The notes below the pieces were generated by a model that saw nothing but the letters and a program-made list of their open reading frames with translations, was not told the origin of the DNA and did not search any database. Below are positions 24,204-31,218 of a stretch of 64,000 nt of DNA, piece after piece; positions within the stretch are counted from its first letter, which is position 1; every line of letters begins with the position of its first letter. The stretch comes from JAWKIW01 sp046331175. GTDB taxonomy: Bacteria > Actinomycetota > Acidimicrobiia > Acidimicrobiales > Acidimicrobilacustridaceae. Position numbers and translations under genes: made by a program. The DNA is taken from the NCBI GenBank assembly GCA_046331175.1, contig JAXLRI010000009.1:1-64000 (forward strand), given 5' to 3'.

Positions 24204-25054
24204 GCCACGCCGCCCAGCGGTGCCGGCGACGACGAGCGACTCGACGAGACCGCCGAGACCTTCGAGACCGCCGAGACCGACGCGTCCGACGGCCCACCGA
24301 GGCCGGTGCCCACGTGGTCGGCGATGCCCCGCAGGTCGGCGGCGAGGCGGGCGAGCGTGGCCGTGTCGGCACGGGGCGCCAGCACGGTGAAGCTCACCGC
24401 CGCCGGGGGTTCGCCGGCCGGGGACGGCACGGCCACCGCGACGCACACCACCCCCTCGACCACCTCCTGGCGGTCGTAGGCCACACCCGTGGCGCGGATG
24501 GCGTCGAGCTCGGCCGCCAACGCCCGGCGTGAGGTGATCGAGTGCGGCGTGCGGCGCGGGAGCGGGCCGGTGCCGTGCAGGCGGGCGGCCAGGTCGTCGG
24601 GGTCCAACCCGGCGAGCATGGCCTTGCCGGTCGCGGTGCAGGTGGCCGGCAGCGCCTGGCCGGGCGCCGAGGCCAGCCGGACGGGCTCGGTGCCGTCGCG
24701 GCGGGCCAGGTACACGACGTCGAGGCCGTCGCCGAGCTGGGCCAGCTGGGCGGTCTCGCGGCGGCTGCCGGGCTGGGCGTCGCAGGCCTCGAGGAAGAGG
24801 CCGACCTGATCGACGCCCGCGAGGTAGGCGGCGCCGAGGCGGGCGACGTGGGGGCCGAGGACGTAGCCGGCGCCGCGGGCCCGCAGCAGCTGCTCGTCGA
24901 GAAGCACCGCGCACAGGTTGGCGACCGACGACTTGGGGAGCCCGAGCGAGCGGGCGATGGCGCTGATGCCGAGCGGACCGTCGGCGACGGCGAGCAGGTC
25001 GAGCACGGCGACGGCCCGAGTGACGGCCGGGGCGAGCGAGCGGGCCTCGCTCAT
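24200..25054 (-). CDS. IclR family transcriptional regulator
   Basis: The 284-residue protein has an N-terminal winged helix (A-V-L-D-L-L, then G-I-S-A-I-A-R-S-L-G-L-P-K-S-S-V) and an IclR effector domain (C-T-A-T-G-K-A-M-L-A, then E-V-V-E-G-V-V-C-V-A-V-A-V). IclR proteins bind small carbon metabolites. Sitting inside the fucose-type operon, it is the likely local regulator. A palindrome upstream of the dehydratase start (26354-26371) is a candidate site. The C-terminal 35 residues are a Ser-rich tail outside the fold. The start ATG overlaps the dehydratase stop (ATGA). Confidence 0.9.
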   Translation of the reverse strand: MSEARSLAPAVTRAVAVLDLLAVADGPLGISAIARSLGLPKSSVANLCAVLLDEQLLRARGAGYVLGPHVARLGAAYLAGVDQVGLFLEACDAQPGSRRETAQLAQLGDGLDVVYLARRDGTEPVRLASAPGQALPATCTATGKAMLAGLDPDDLAARLHGTGPLPRRTPHSITSRRALAAELDAIRATGVAYDRQEVVEGVVCVAVAVPSPAGEPPAAVSFTVLAPRADTATLARLAADLRGIADHVGTGLGGPSDASVSAVSKVSAVSSSRSSSPAPLGGVA

Positions 25055-26337
25055 CGCCACTCGGTCCCGCTCGGGTAGGTCATGGCGTCGATCGACGCCG
25101 GCCACAGGTCGGCCGAGTAGCCGGGGGCGCTCGGCACCACGTAGCGACCGCCCCGAACCACGGCCGGGTCGACGAAGTGCTCGTGCAGGTGGTCGGCGAA
25201 CTCGGTGGTGCGATCTTCGAGCGACCCGGAGAAGCAGACGTAGTCGACGACCGACAGGTGCTGCACCATCTCGCACAGCCCCAGGCCGCCGGCGTGCGGG
25301 CACACGGGCACGTCGGCCACGGCGGCCAGCAGCAGCACGGCCAGCACCTCGTTGACCCCACCCAGCCGGCAGGCGTCGATCTGGCAGTAATCGATGGCCT
25401 CGGCGGCCAGGAGCTGCTTGAAGATCACCCGGTTGGCGGCGTGCTCGCCGGTGGCCACGCCGACCGGCGCCACCGCCCGGCGGATGGCGGCGTGGCCGAG
25501 GATGTCGTCGGGGCTGGTGGGCTCCTCGATCCAACGCAGGTCGAACGGCTCGAGGTGGCGCATCCAGGCGATGGCCTCGTCGACCTCCCACACCTGGTTG
25601 GCGTCGGCCATGAGCGGCAGGTCACCGATCTCCTCGCGCATGACCTCGCACCGGTGGACGTCCGATGCGACATCGATGCCGACCTTGGTCTTGAAGTAGG
25701 TCCAGCCGTCGGCCAGCGCCTGGCGGCACCGCTCGCGCACGACCTCCTCGGAGTAGCCCAGCCACCCGGCCGAGGTCAGGTAGGCGGGGTACCCGTCGCG
25801 GGCCAGCTCGGCGATGCGGTCGTCACGGCCCGGCCGAACCGCTCGCAGGACGTCGAGCGCCCGGTCGCGGTCGACGACGTCGGTGAGGTAGCGAAGGTCG
25901 ATCTGGTCGACCAGCTCCTCGGGGGTGAGGTCGACGATCACGCGCCACAGGGGCTGACCCGCCTCCTTGGCCCGCAGGTCCCACACCGCGTTCACGACGG
26001 CGGCGGTGGCCAGGTGGATGACGCCCTTCTCGGGACCCAGCCACCGCAGCTGGCCGTCGTTGGTGAGCCGGCGCCAGAACCCGGCGCCCTCCGCGACGAG
26101 CTCGTCGACCGGTCGCCCGACGACCAGCGGGGCGAGGGCCTCGATGGCGGCGCAGCACAGGTCGTTGCCCCGGCCGATCGTGAAGGTCATGCCCACGCCC
26201 TCGTGGGCACCGTCGGTCTCGAGGATCGCGTAGGCGCCCGAGTAGTCGGGGTCCTGGTGCACGGCGTCGGAGCCGGCCAGCGTGCGCGAGGTGCGGGCCC
26301 GGACGTCGAGGGTGCGCAGGCCGGTGATGCGGGTCAC
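25051..26337 (-). CDS. L-fuconate dehydratase (enolase superfamily)
   Basis: The 428-residue protein matches the fuconate dehydratase group closely: S-G-A-Y-A-I-L-E-T-D-G early, then F-T-I-G-R-G-N-D, Y-L-T-S-A-G-W-L-G-Y, K-T-K-V-G with the catalytic Lys pair, and metal ligands in A-D-A-N-Q, I-E-E-P and T-G-E-H. A catalytic His lies in C-P-H-A-G-G-L-G-L. It removes water from L-fuconate to give 2-keto-3-deoxy-L-fuconate. GTG 26337 is the first gene of a four-gene operon. A -10 box TAGCAT lies about 45 bp upstream, with a palindrome between it and the gene. Confidence 0.93.
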   Translation of the reverse strand: MTRITGLRTLDVRARTSRTLAGSDAVHQDPDYSGAYAILETDGAHEGVGMTFTIGRGNDLCCAAIEALAPLVVGRPVDELVAEGAGFWRRLTNDGQLRWLGPEKGVIHLATAAVVNAVWDLRAKEAGQPLWRVIVDLTPEELVDQIDLRYLTDVVDRDRALDVLRAVRPGRDDRIAELARDGYPAYLTSAGWLGYSEEVVRERCRQALADGWTYFKTKVGIDVASDVHRCEVMREEIGDLPLMADANQVWEVDEAIAWMRHLEPFDLRWIEEPTSPDDILGHAAIRRAVAPVGVATGEHAANRVIFKQLLAAEAIDYCQIDACRLGGVNEVLAVLLLAAVADVPVCPHAGGLGLCEMVQHLSVVDYVCFSGSLEDRTTEFADHLHEHFVDPAVVRGGRYVVPSAPGYSADLWPASIDAMTYPSGTEWR

Positions 26338-26353
26338 CGGGGCCTCGCCCTGC

Positions 26354-26386
26354 TGTTCAACATGCTGAACACTGTTCGAGATGCTA
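26354..26386 (-). promoter_or_regulatory. Promoter and palindromic operator of the fuconate operon
   Basis: TAGCAT (26381-26386, complement) is a -10 candidate. Just downstream lies TGTTCA-A-CATG-C-TGAACA (26354-26371), an 18-bp palindrome with one mismatched pair, and another TGTTC half-site at 26373. A protein here would block transcription just past the start. The IclR gene in the operon is the likely owner; a site for the divergent genes is also possible. Confidence 0.55.
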
Positions 26387-26489
26387 GCCGCGGGCGTCGA
26401 TCGTCCGCGAAGATGCACGGGTGGCCCCGTCGGCGCGGCGGGCGCCACCGACAGGGCACCGCCGAGCGGCCGACGACACGGGGGACCAC

Positions 26490-27245
26490 ATGGGCGAGGA
26501 CACGCCACCGGATCGATCGCGGATCGTGGTGGTCACGGGCGCCGCCGGGGGCATCGGCTCGGCGACCGTCGACCACTTCATCCGCCTCGGCGACGTCGTG
26601 GTGGGCCTCGACCTCCCGGGTGCCCGGGCCGCCGCCGGCGACGTGGTCGCCGTCGACGTGCGCGACGCCGACGCCTGCCGAGCCGCCTGCGACCGGATCG
26701 TGGCCGAGCACGGGCGGATCGACGTGCTGTGCAACAACGCCGGCACCAGCGCGGTCGGCGACGTCGTCACCTCCACCCCCGAGGAGTGGGACCTCGTGCT
26801 GGGCGTGAACGTCGTCGGCGTCGCCAACATGAGCCGGGCGGCGCTGCCCCACATGCGGGCGGCCGGCCGGGGCGTGGTGGTCAACACCTGCTCGGTGGCG
26901 GCGTCGGTGGGGTTGGTCGAGCGGGCGGTGTACTCGGCGTCGAAGGGGGCCGTGCTCGCCCTCACCCGCGCCATGGCCGCCGACGAGATCGCCCACGGGG
27001 TCCGCGTGTGCTGCGTCTCACCGGGGACCGTGGCCAGCCCCTGGGTCGAGCGCCTGGTGGCCGCCACCGACGACCCCGAGGCCACCCGCGAAGCCCTGCG
27101 CCGCCGGCAGCCGATGGGCCGGCTCGTCGCGGTGGAGGAGGTGGCCGCCGCCATCGCCTACCTGGCCGCCGACACCACCGCCACGACCGGGGCCGACCTC
27201 CTGCTCGACGGCGGCATCACCGGCGTGCGGCTGGTGGACCGGTGA
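26490..27245 (+). CDS. SDR dehydrogenase, probable 2-keto-3-deoxy-L-fuconate dehydrogenase
   Basis: The 251-residue protein is a classical SDR: T-G-A-A-G-G-I-G for NAD, N-N-A-G, a catalytic Ser in T-C-S-V-A-A-S and Y-S-A-S-K. It lies divergent from the fuconate dehydratase. In the oxidative fucose route an SDR oxidises 2-keto-3-deoxy-L-fuconate to the 2,4-diketo acid, which fits the setting; the substrate is inferred. ATG 26490, after GGGGA, gives the standard SDR length. The upstream ATG 26421 would add 23 residues rich in Arg and Pro. Confidence 0.87.
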   Translation: MGEDTPPDRSRIVVVTGAAGGIGSATVDHFIRLGDVVVGLDLPGARAAAGDVVAVDVRDADACRAACDRIVAEHGRIDVLCNNAGTSAVGDVVTSTPEEWDLVLGVNVVGVANMSRAALPHMRAAGRGVVVNTCSVAASVGLVERAVYSASKGAVLALTRAMAADEIAHGVRVCCVSPGTVASPWVERLVAATDDPEATREALRRRQPMGRLVAVEEVAAAIAYLAADTTATTGADLLLDGGITGVRLVDR

Positions 27246-28351
27246 GCGACGGCGATCGCCTGCGCGTCGCCCTCGTCGGCGGCCCCATGTACGACCACCT
27301 CTACGCGCTGCTCGACCCCGACGAGGTCGAGGTGGTCGTGCACGCCGACCACCCCACGCTCAACCGGGCGGTCGCGGCCATGCTCGACGCCGGCGAGCGC
27401 ATCGACGTGCTGGCCACGCACTCGAAGTACGCACCATCGCAGGCCCGCTGGCTCACCGACCTCGACGGCCTGGTCGACCCCGACCTCGTGGCACCGCTCG
27501 CGCCGCGCGCCGTCGACCTGTGCCGCCTCGACGGCCGGCTGCTCTCGCTCCCCCGGCTGATCGACGTGCGCGTCCTGTGGGTGCGCCGCGACCGCGTCGC
27601 GCCGGTGCCATCGACCTGGGACGACCTGCTGGCCCAGCAGGTGCACTTCGGCTTCCCGGGCCGGGAGTCCGGCCTGTTCGGCACGTTCTTCGAGCTGGTG
27701 GTGGGAAGCGGCGGCCGCCTGTTCGACGACGACGGCCGGCCCACCATGGCCTCACCCGAGGCCGAGGCGGCTGCCGCCACGCTCTGCCGGCTGGCGGCGA
27801 ACGCCCCGCTGGACCTGCCGACCTGGCACTACGACCAGGTCGACGCCGCGCTGCTCGACGGCCGCATCGATGCGGCCGGAGCGTGGCCCGGGGCGTGGGG
27901 CGCCATACGCACCAGCCCCGTGGGCGACCTGCTCGAACCCCACCCGTACCCCGCCGGTCCGGTGCGCCGGGTGAGCTACGCCGGGTGCCACTCGTGGGCC
28001 ATCCCGACGACGTGCGGCGACCGCGACGGTGCCCTGCGCTTGCTGACGCTGCTGGCCGGCAGCGAGGCCAACGCCGTCGATGCCGCCGGCGGCTCGCTGT
28101 GCGCCCACCGCGACGCGCTGGCCGCGGTGGTCCCCGACGGCCCCACCGACGAGCGCCGCCTCGCCATCACCCGCCAGACCATCGACGAGGCGATGATCAC
28201 CTACCCGCCCCACCCCCGGTTCCCCGAGCTGGAGGACGCCGGCTGGGGCGCGCTGCACGAGGCGCTCGTCGGCGACCGCACGCCGGCCGACGCCGTCACC
28301 CACATCCAAGCCGTCGCTGCGCAGGTGCTGGTCGGCGGCACCGAGCGCTGA
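27242..28351 (+). CDS. Solute-binding-protein homologue without signal peptide
   Basis: The 369-residue protein has the two-lobe pattern of family 1 extracellular sugar-binding proteins: V-A-L-V-G-G-P at the start, T-H-S-K-Y-A as the first hinge strand, L-P-R-L-I-D-V-R-V-L-W-V-R-R, then W-D-D-L, A-A-G-A-W-P-G-A-W and S-Y-A-G-C-H-S-W-A-I-P. There is no signal peptide or lipobox, because the GTG start overlaps the SDR stop by 4 bp and the fold begins immediately. No permease or ATPase gene is adjacent. It may be a cytoplasmic ligand-binding protein, perhaps a sensor or chaperone of the pathway intermediate. Confidence 0.75.
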   Translation: MSDGDRLRVALVGGPMYDHLYALLDPDEVEVVVHADHPTLNRAVAAMLDAGERIDVLATHSKYAPSQARWLTDLDGLVDPDLVAPLAPRAVDLCRLDGRLLSLPRLIDVRVLWVRRDRVAPVPSTWDDLLAQQVHFGFPGRESGLFGTFFELVVGSGGRLFDDDGRPTMASPEAEAAAATLCRLAANAPLDLPTWHYDQVDAALLDGRIDAAGAWPGAWGAIRTSPVGDLLEPHPYPAGPVRRVSYAGCHSWAIPTTCGDRDGALRLLTLLAGSEANAVDAAGGSLCAHRDALAAVVPDGPTDERRLAITRQTIDEAMITYPPHPRFPELEDAGWGALHEALVGDRTPADAVTHIQAVAAQVLVGGTER

Positions 28352-28376
28352 GGCGACGGCCGGCGGACCGACGACC

Positions 28377-28613
28377 TCAGGGCCGGCTGGATCCCAGGCC
28401 GCTGCGGGCGAGGTCGACGTCGGACTCGATGATGCTGATGGCGAGGGCGGGGCAGGCCATGCCGCCGAATCGGGCGTCGTGCTCGAGCTCGGGCGGTACC
28501 TCGACGAGGTGGAGGTCGAGGTAGCCCTCCTCGTCGAGCTGGTACACGGTCGGAGCGAAGCGACGGCAGACGCCGTGGCCCTCGCAGAGCGCTCGGTGCA
28601 CCTTGATCCTCAC
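28377..28613 (-). CDS. Small ferredoxin, probable [3Fe-4S]
   Basis: The 78-residue protein has C10-x2-H13-x2-C16 and C54-P, the single-cluster ferredoxin pattern in which the second Cys is replaced by His. This is common in actinobacterial ferredoxins that serve P450s. It carries electrons one at a time. Its GTG start overlaps the RIC gene stop by 4 bp, so it belongs to the Rrf2-RIC operon. It could supply electrons to the RIC protein or to P450s elsewhere in the window. Confidence 0.9.
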   Translation of the reverse strand: MRIKVHRALCEGHGVCRRFAPTVYQLDEEGYLDLHLVEVPPELEHDARFGGMACPALAISIIESDVDLARSGLGSSRP

Positions 28614-29329
28614 GATCCTGCCGCCTCCAGCTCGAGGACCATCGGGAAGAGCACGTTGGACTCCTTGTGGACGTGGAGGTGGGTGTCGGCCTCGAGGGCG
28701 GCCAACCGCTCGTACAGCGACCGGTAGCTGGCGCAGGCGTCGTCGGGCGGTGCGTAGCCACCGGTCAGCTCGCGCAGGCGGGCGAGCAGCTCGCCGGCCT
28801 GCTCGTGCTCGGCGAGCATCACCGACACCGGCGCCGCCAGCGCCATCGGCAGCGGCGGGTCGAGCGACTCGCCGCCGGCGGCGTCGAGGCGTCGGATCAT
28901 CGGGAAGAGCACCAGCTCCTCCTTGCGCAGGTGCGGCTCGAGGTCGGCGCGCAGCTCGCCGTAGGTGGCGACCACCTCGGCCAGCTCGGGGTGGCGGGCC
29001 CCGTGGACGGTGGCCACCTTGTCGGCCAGCTCGGCGAGGCCGCTCAGCTCGTCGTCGAGGTACCGGTGGTGGACGGCCTCGAGGTGGTCGACCAGCTCGG
29101 CGGGCCCGAGCCCGGCCCACTCGGGCGGTGCGGCGTCGGCGGCGTGCGACGCGTCGCGCAGCCGGGCCACGACCTCGTTGGCGTCGAGGCCGGCGAGCCG
29201 GCACGCCGAGCCGAGCGACCGCTGGCCGCCACAGCAGTAGTCGAGGCCGAGGTCGTCGAGGACCGGGGCCAGCACCGGTCGGGCGCTGACGAGGTCGCCG
29301 AGCAGCGCTTCGGGATCGATCGGGGTCAT
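28610..29329 (-). CDS. RIC (ScdA/YtfE-like) di-iron protein
   Basis: The 239-residue protein begins with a ScdA-type N-terminal domain (L-D-Y-C-C-G-G-Q-R-S-L, Cys32-Cys33). A hemerythrin-like four-helix bundle follows, with many His and Glu: H-L-E-A-V-H-H-R-Y, E-P-H-L-R-K-E-E, L-A-E-H-E-Q-A-G and H-V-H-K-E-S-N-V-L-F. RIC proteins repair iron-sulfur clusters damaged by nitric oxide or peroxide, or reduce NO. The operon starts with an Rrf2 regulator with three Cys and ends with a ferredoxin, so control by cluster damage is likely. Confidence 0.9.
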   Translation of the reverse strand: MTPIDPEALLGDLVSARPVLAPVLDDLGLDYCCGGQRSLGSACRLAGLDANEVVARLRDASHAADAAPPEWAGLGPAELVDHLEAVHHRYLDDELSGLAELADKVATVHGARHPELAEVVATYGELRADLEPHLRKEELVLFPMIRRLDAAGGESLDPPLPMALAAPVSVMLAEHEQAGELLARLRELTGGYAPPDDACASYRSLYERLAALEADTHLHVHKESNVLFPMVLELEAAGS

Positions 29330-29360
29330 GGAGCCTCCGTCGGGTCGATCGCCGCCGTGG

Positions 29361-29777
29361 TCACGAGCCCACCGCCGGGCGGACGGGCAGGAGGTCGAGG
29401 GTGGTGGCGTCCAGTCGCTCGAGCAGCGCGTCGCGCGCCCCCGACCAGGCGTCGTGCAGCGCGCACGGGCGGGTGGCGGCGCACGGTCGCCCCTCCACCA
29501 CGCATCGACCGGTGTCGGTCGGTCCGTCGACCGCCTCGACCACGTCGCGCACGGTGAGATCGGCCAGCGCCACGGCGGCCGCGTAGCCGCCACGGGGCCC
29601 GGGCACCGAGACGACCCAGCCACGGGCCACGAGCGGGCCGAGCACCTGGGGGACGAAGCCGGTGCTGGTGTCGAGGGCCTCGGCCAGGGCACCGGCCTTC
29701 CACCGCTCGCACGAGGTCCCGAGCAGGACCATCGCCTGCACGGCGAGGTCGGCGCGCCGGGTCACCTCCAATCTCAT
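29361..29777 (-). CDS. Rrf2 family regulator, NsrR/IscR-like
   Basis: The 138-residue protein has the Rrf2 winged helix (M-R-L-E-V-T-R-R-A-D-L-A-V, then T-S-T-G-F-V-P-Q-V-L and G-P-R-G-G-Y). A Cys cluster follows, Cys92-x6-Cys99-x5-Cys105, as in iron-sulfur Rrf2 sensors such as NsrR, which respond to NO. The downstream RIC and ferredoxin genes support a role in nitrosative or cluster stress. TAGAGT stands 8 nt before ATG 29777, a leaderless layout. A PAS-GGDEF gene starts divergently 97 bp away and might share control. Confidence 0.88.
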   Translation of the reverse strand: MRLEVTRRADLAVQAMVLLGTSCERWKAGALAEALDTSTGFVPQVLGPLVARGWVVSVPGPRGGYAAAVALADLTVRDVVEAVDGPTDTGRCVVEGRPCAATRPCALHDAWSGARDALLERLDATTLDLLPVRPAVGS

Positions 29778-29785
29778 AGTGGCTC

Positions 29786-29791
29786 ACTCTA
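29786..29791 (-). promoter_or_regulatory. -10 element TAGAGT of the Rrf2 operon
   Basis: TAGAGT on the complement ends 8 nt before ATG 29777, so the transcript would begin at or near the start codon. No clear Rrf2 operator palindrome could be found by eye. Confidence 0.45.
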
Positions 29792-29874
29792 GGATCTCTC
29801 CCAGGCCGCCGCCAGGGGCAGAGGTCCCCGGCTGGTGGACGGCGACCGCGCGCGAGGGTGAGAAGATCGGGGTC

Positions 29875-31161
29875 GTGCACCACGACCTCGACGCGGCGCT
29901 GGACGGCGTGCTCGGTGAAGCGGTCCGCTCGTCGCCGCTGATCGTGCTGGGCATCAGCCCCGACGGCACCATCCGGTTCGCCAACGACACGATCACCGTC
30001 CAGCTCGGCTACCCCCTCGACGACTGGGTCGGCCACAACGTGCTCGACTTCGTCCACCCCGACGACGTCGAGCGGGCGCTGCTCTCCACCGCCACCCTCA
30101 CCACCGGCATGACCCTGGCCGAGGGCGTGACCCGCTTCTCGATCCGTCACGCCGACGGCACGTACGGGCCGGTCGAGGTGGCTGCCAGCTCGGCCGAGAC
30201 CGACGAGGGGCCGCTCGTCGTCATCTGGGGTCGCTCGCTGCGGACCGACGTGACCATCGAGGAGCTGATCCACCGGCTCGTCTCCGAACCGGTCGTCGAC
30301 GTGCTGCGCCGCGTCTGCGACTTCGTGCTGTGGAGCAGCTGGGGCACCCAGGTCGGCATCTCGTGGGCCACGGCTGGACGACGCCACGTCGTCACCACCG
30401 GCATGCCCGAGTCGCTGGCCAGCGGGGCGGCCGACGGCTCGCCGTGGGACCGGGCCCGGCTCACCGGCGAGCCCCACCGCGGGACGATCGCCGAGCTCGA
30501 CCCCGAGCGCCGGGTCGCGGCCGAGCGGCTGGGGCTGGAGGAGGTCCTCGTCGACCCGCTCGAGTGGGGCGCCGCCGAGCCGGCGCTGATCACCATCTGG
30601 ACGGTCGGCGGAGGTCGCACCCCCGAGCACCACGCCTACGGCCTCCACCAGATGCGGGCGGTCGCCGAGCTGGTGCTGCGCTGGAGCGAGCAGGCCGACG
30701 AGCTGGAGGCAGCGGCCCGCCTCGACGCGCTCACCGGCCTGGCCAACCGCCGCACGTTCTACGGCGTGATCGACGGCGGCCCCGGCCCCGGGGCGGTGCT
30801 CTACTGCGACGTCGACGACTTCAAGGCGGTCAACGACACGTTGGGGCACACCGTCGGCGACGTCGTGCTGCAGGAGGTGGCCGATCGCCTCCGGCGGGCC
30901 ACCCGGCGGGGCGACCTGGTGGCGCGGGTCGGTGGCGACGAGTTCGTGATCGTGTGCCCCGGCCTCGACGACGCCGACGCGACGGCGCTGGCCGCCCGCC
31001 TCCGGTCAGCGCTCGACGAGCCGATCGCCATCGACGGCCACCCCGTCCCCGTGGGCCTGAGCGTCGGCGTGGCCGTGGCCGCCGACGGCATCGACGAGGC
31101 GACCGTCGAGCAGGCCGACGCCGAGCTCTACCGCGACAAGCGACGTCGAAGCAACCAGTAG
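29875..31161 (+). CDS. PAS-GGDEF diguanylate cyclase, paralogue A
   Basis: The 428-residue soluble protein has a PAS domain (about 12-130: I-R-F-A-N-D-T, G-Y-P-L-D-D-W-V-G, then F-V-H-P-D-D). A central domain of about 150 residues, possibly GAF-like, follows, and then a GGDEF domain. The active motif G-G-D-E-F is at 353-357, and an inhibitory R-x-x-D site lies five residues before it (R-R-G-D). L-T-G-L-A-N-R-R starts the catalytic domain. It should make c-di-GMP with product inhibition. No membrane segment is present, so it senses a cytoplasmic signal. GTG 29875 is chosen because the frame upstream looks non-coding. Two close paralogues lie at 34.6-37.4 kb. Confidence 0.9.
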   Translation: MHHDLDAALDGVLGEAVRSSPLIVLGISPDGTIRFANDTITVQLGYPLDDWVGHNVLDFVHPDDVERALLSTATLTTGMTLAEGVTRFSIRHADGTYGPVEVAASSAETDEGPLVVIWGRSLRTDVTIEELIHRLVSEPVVDVLRRVCDFVLWSSWGTQVGISWATAGRRHVVTTGMPESLASGAADGSPWDRARLTGEPHRGTIAELDPERRVAAERLGLEEVLVDPLEWGAAEPALITIWTVGGGRTPEHHAYGLHQMRAVAELVLRWSEQADELEAAARLDALTGLANRRTFYGVIDGGPGPGAVLYCDVDDFKAVNDTLGHTVGDVVLQEVADRLRRATRRGDLVARVGGDEFVIVCPGLDDADATALAARLRSALDEPIAIDGHPVPVGLSVGVAVAADGIDEATVEQADAELYRDKRRRSNQ

Positions 31162-31218
31162 CCGCGACCGACCCTGGCGCCAGCCCGCCCAGACGTCGGA
31201 TCTCGGCCGACCCCGGCG

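Noticed and set aside
28610..29692. N-terminal extension of the RIC protein to 360 residues
   Set aside because: The extra part is Arg/Pro-rich and antisense-like, and lies across the Rrf2 gene. ATG 29329 gives the family length.
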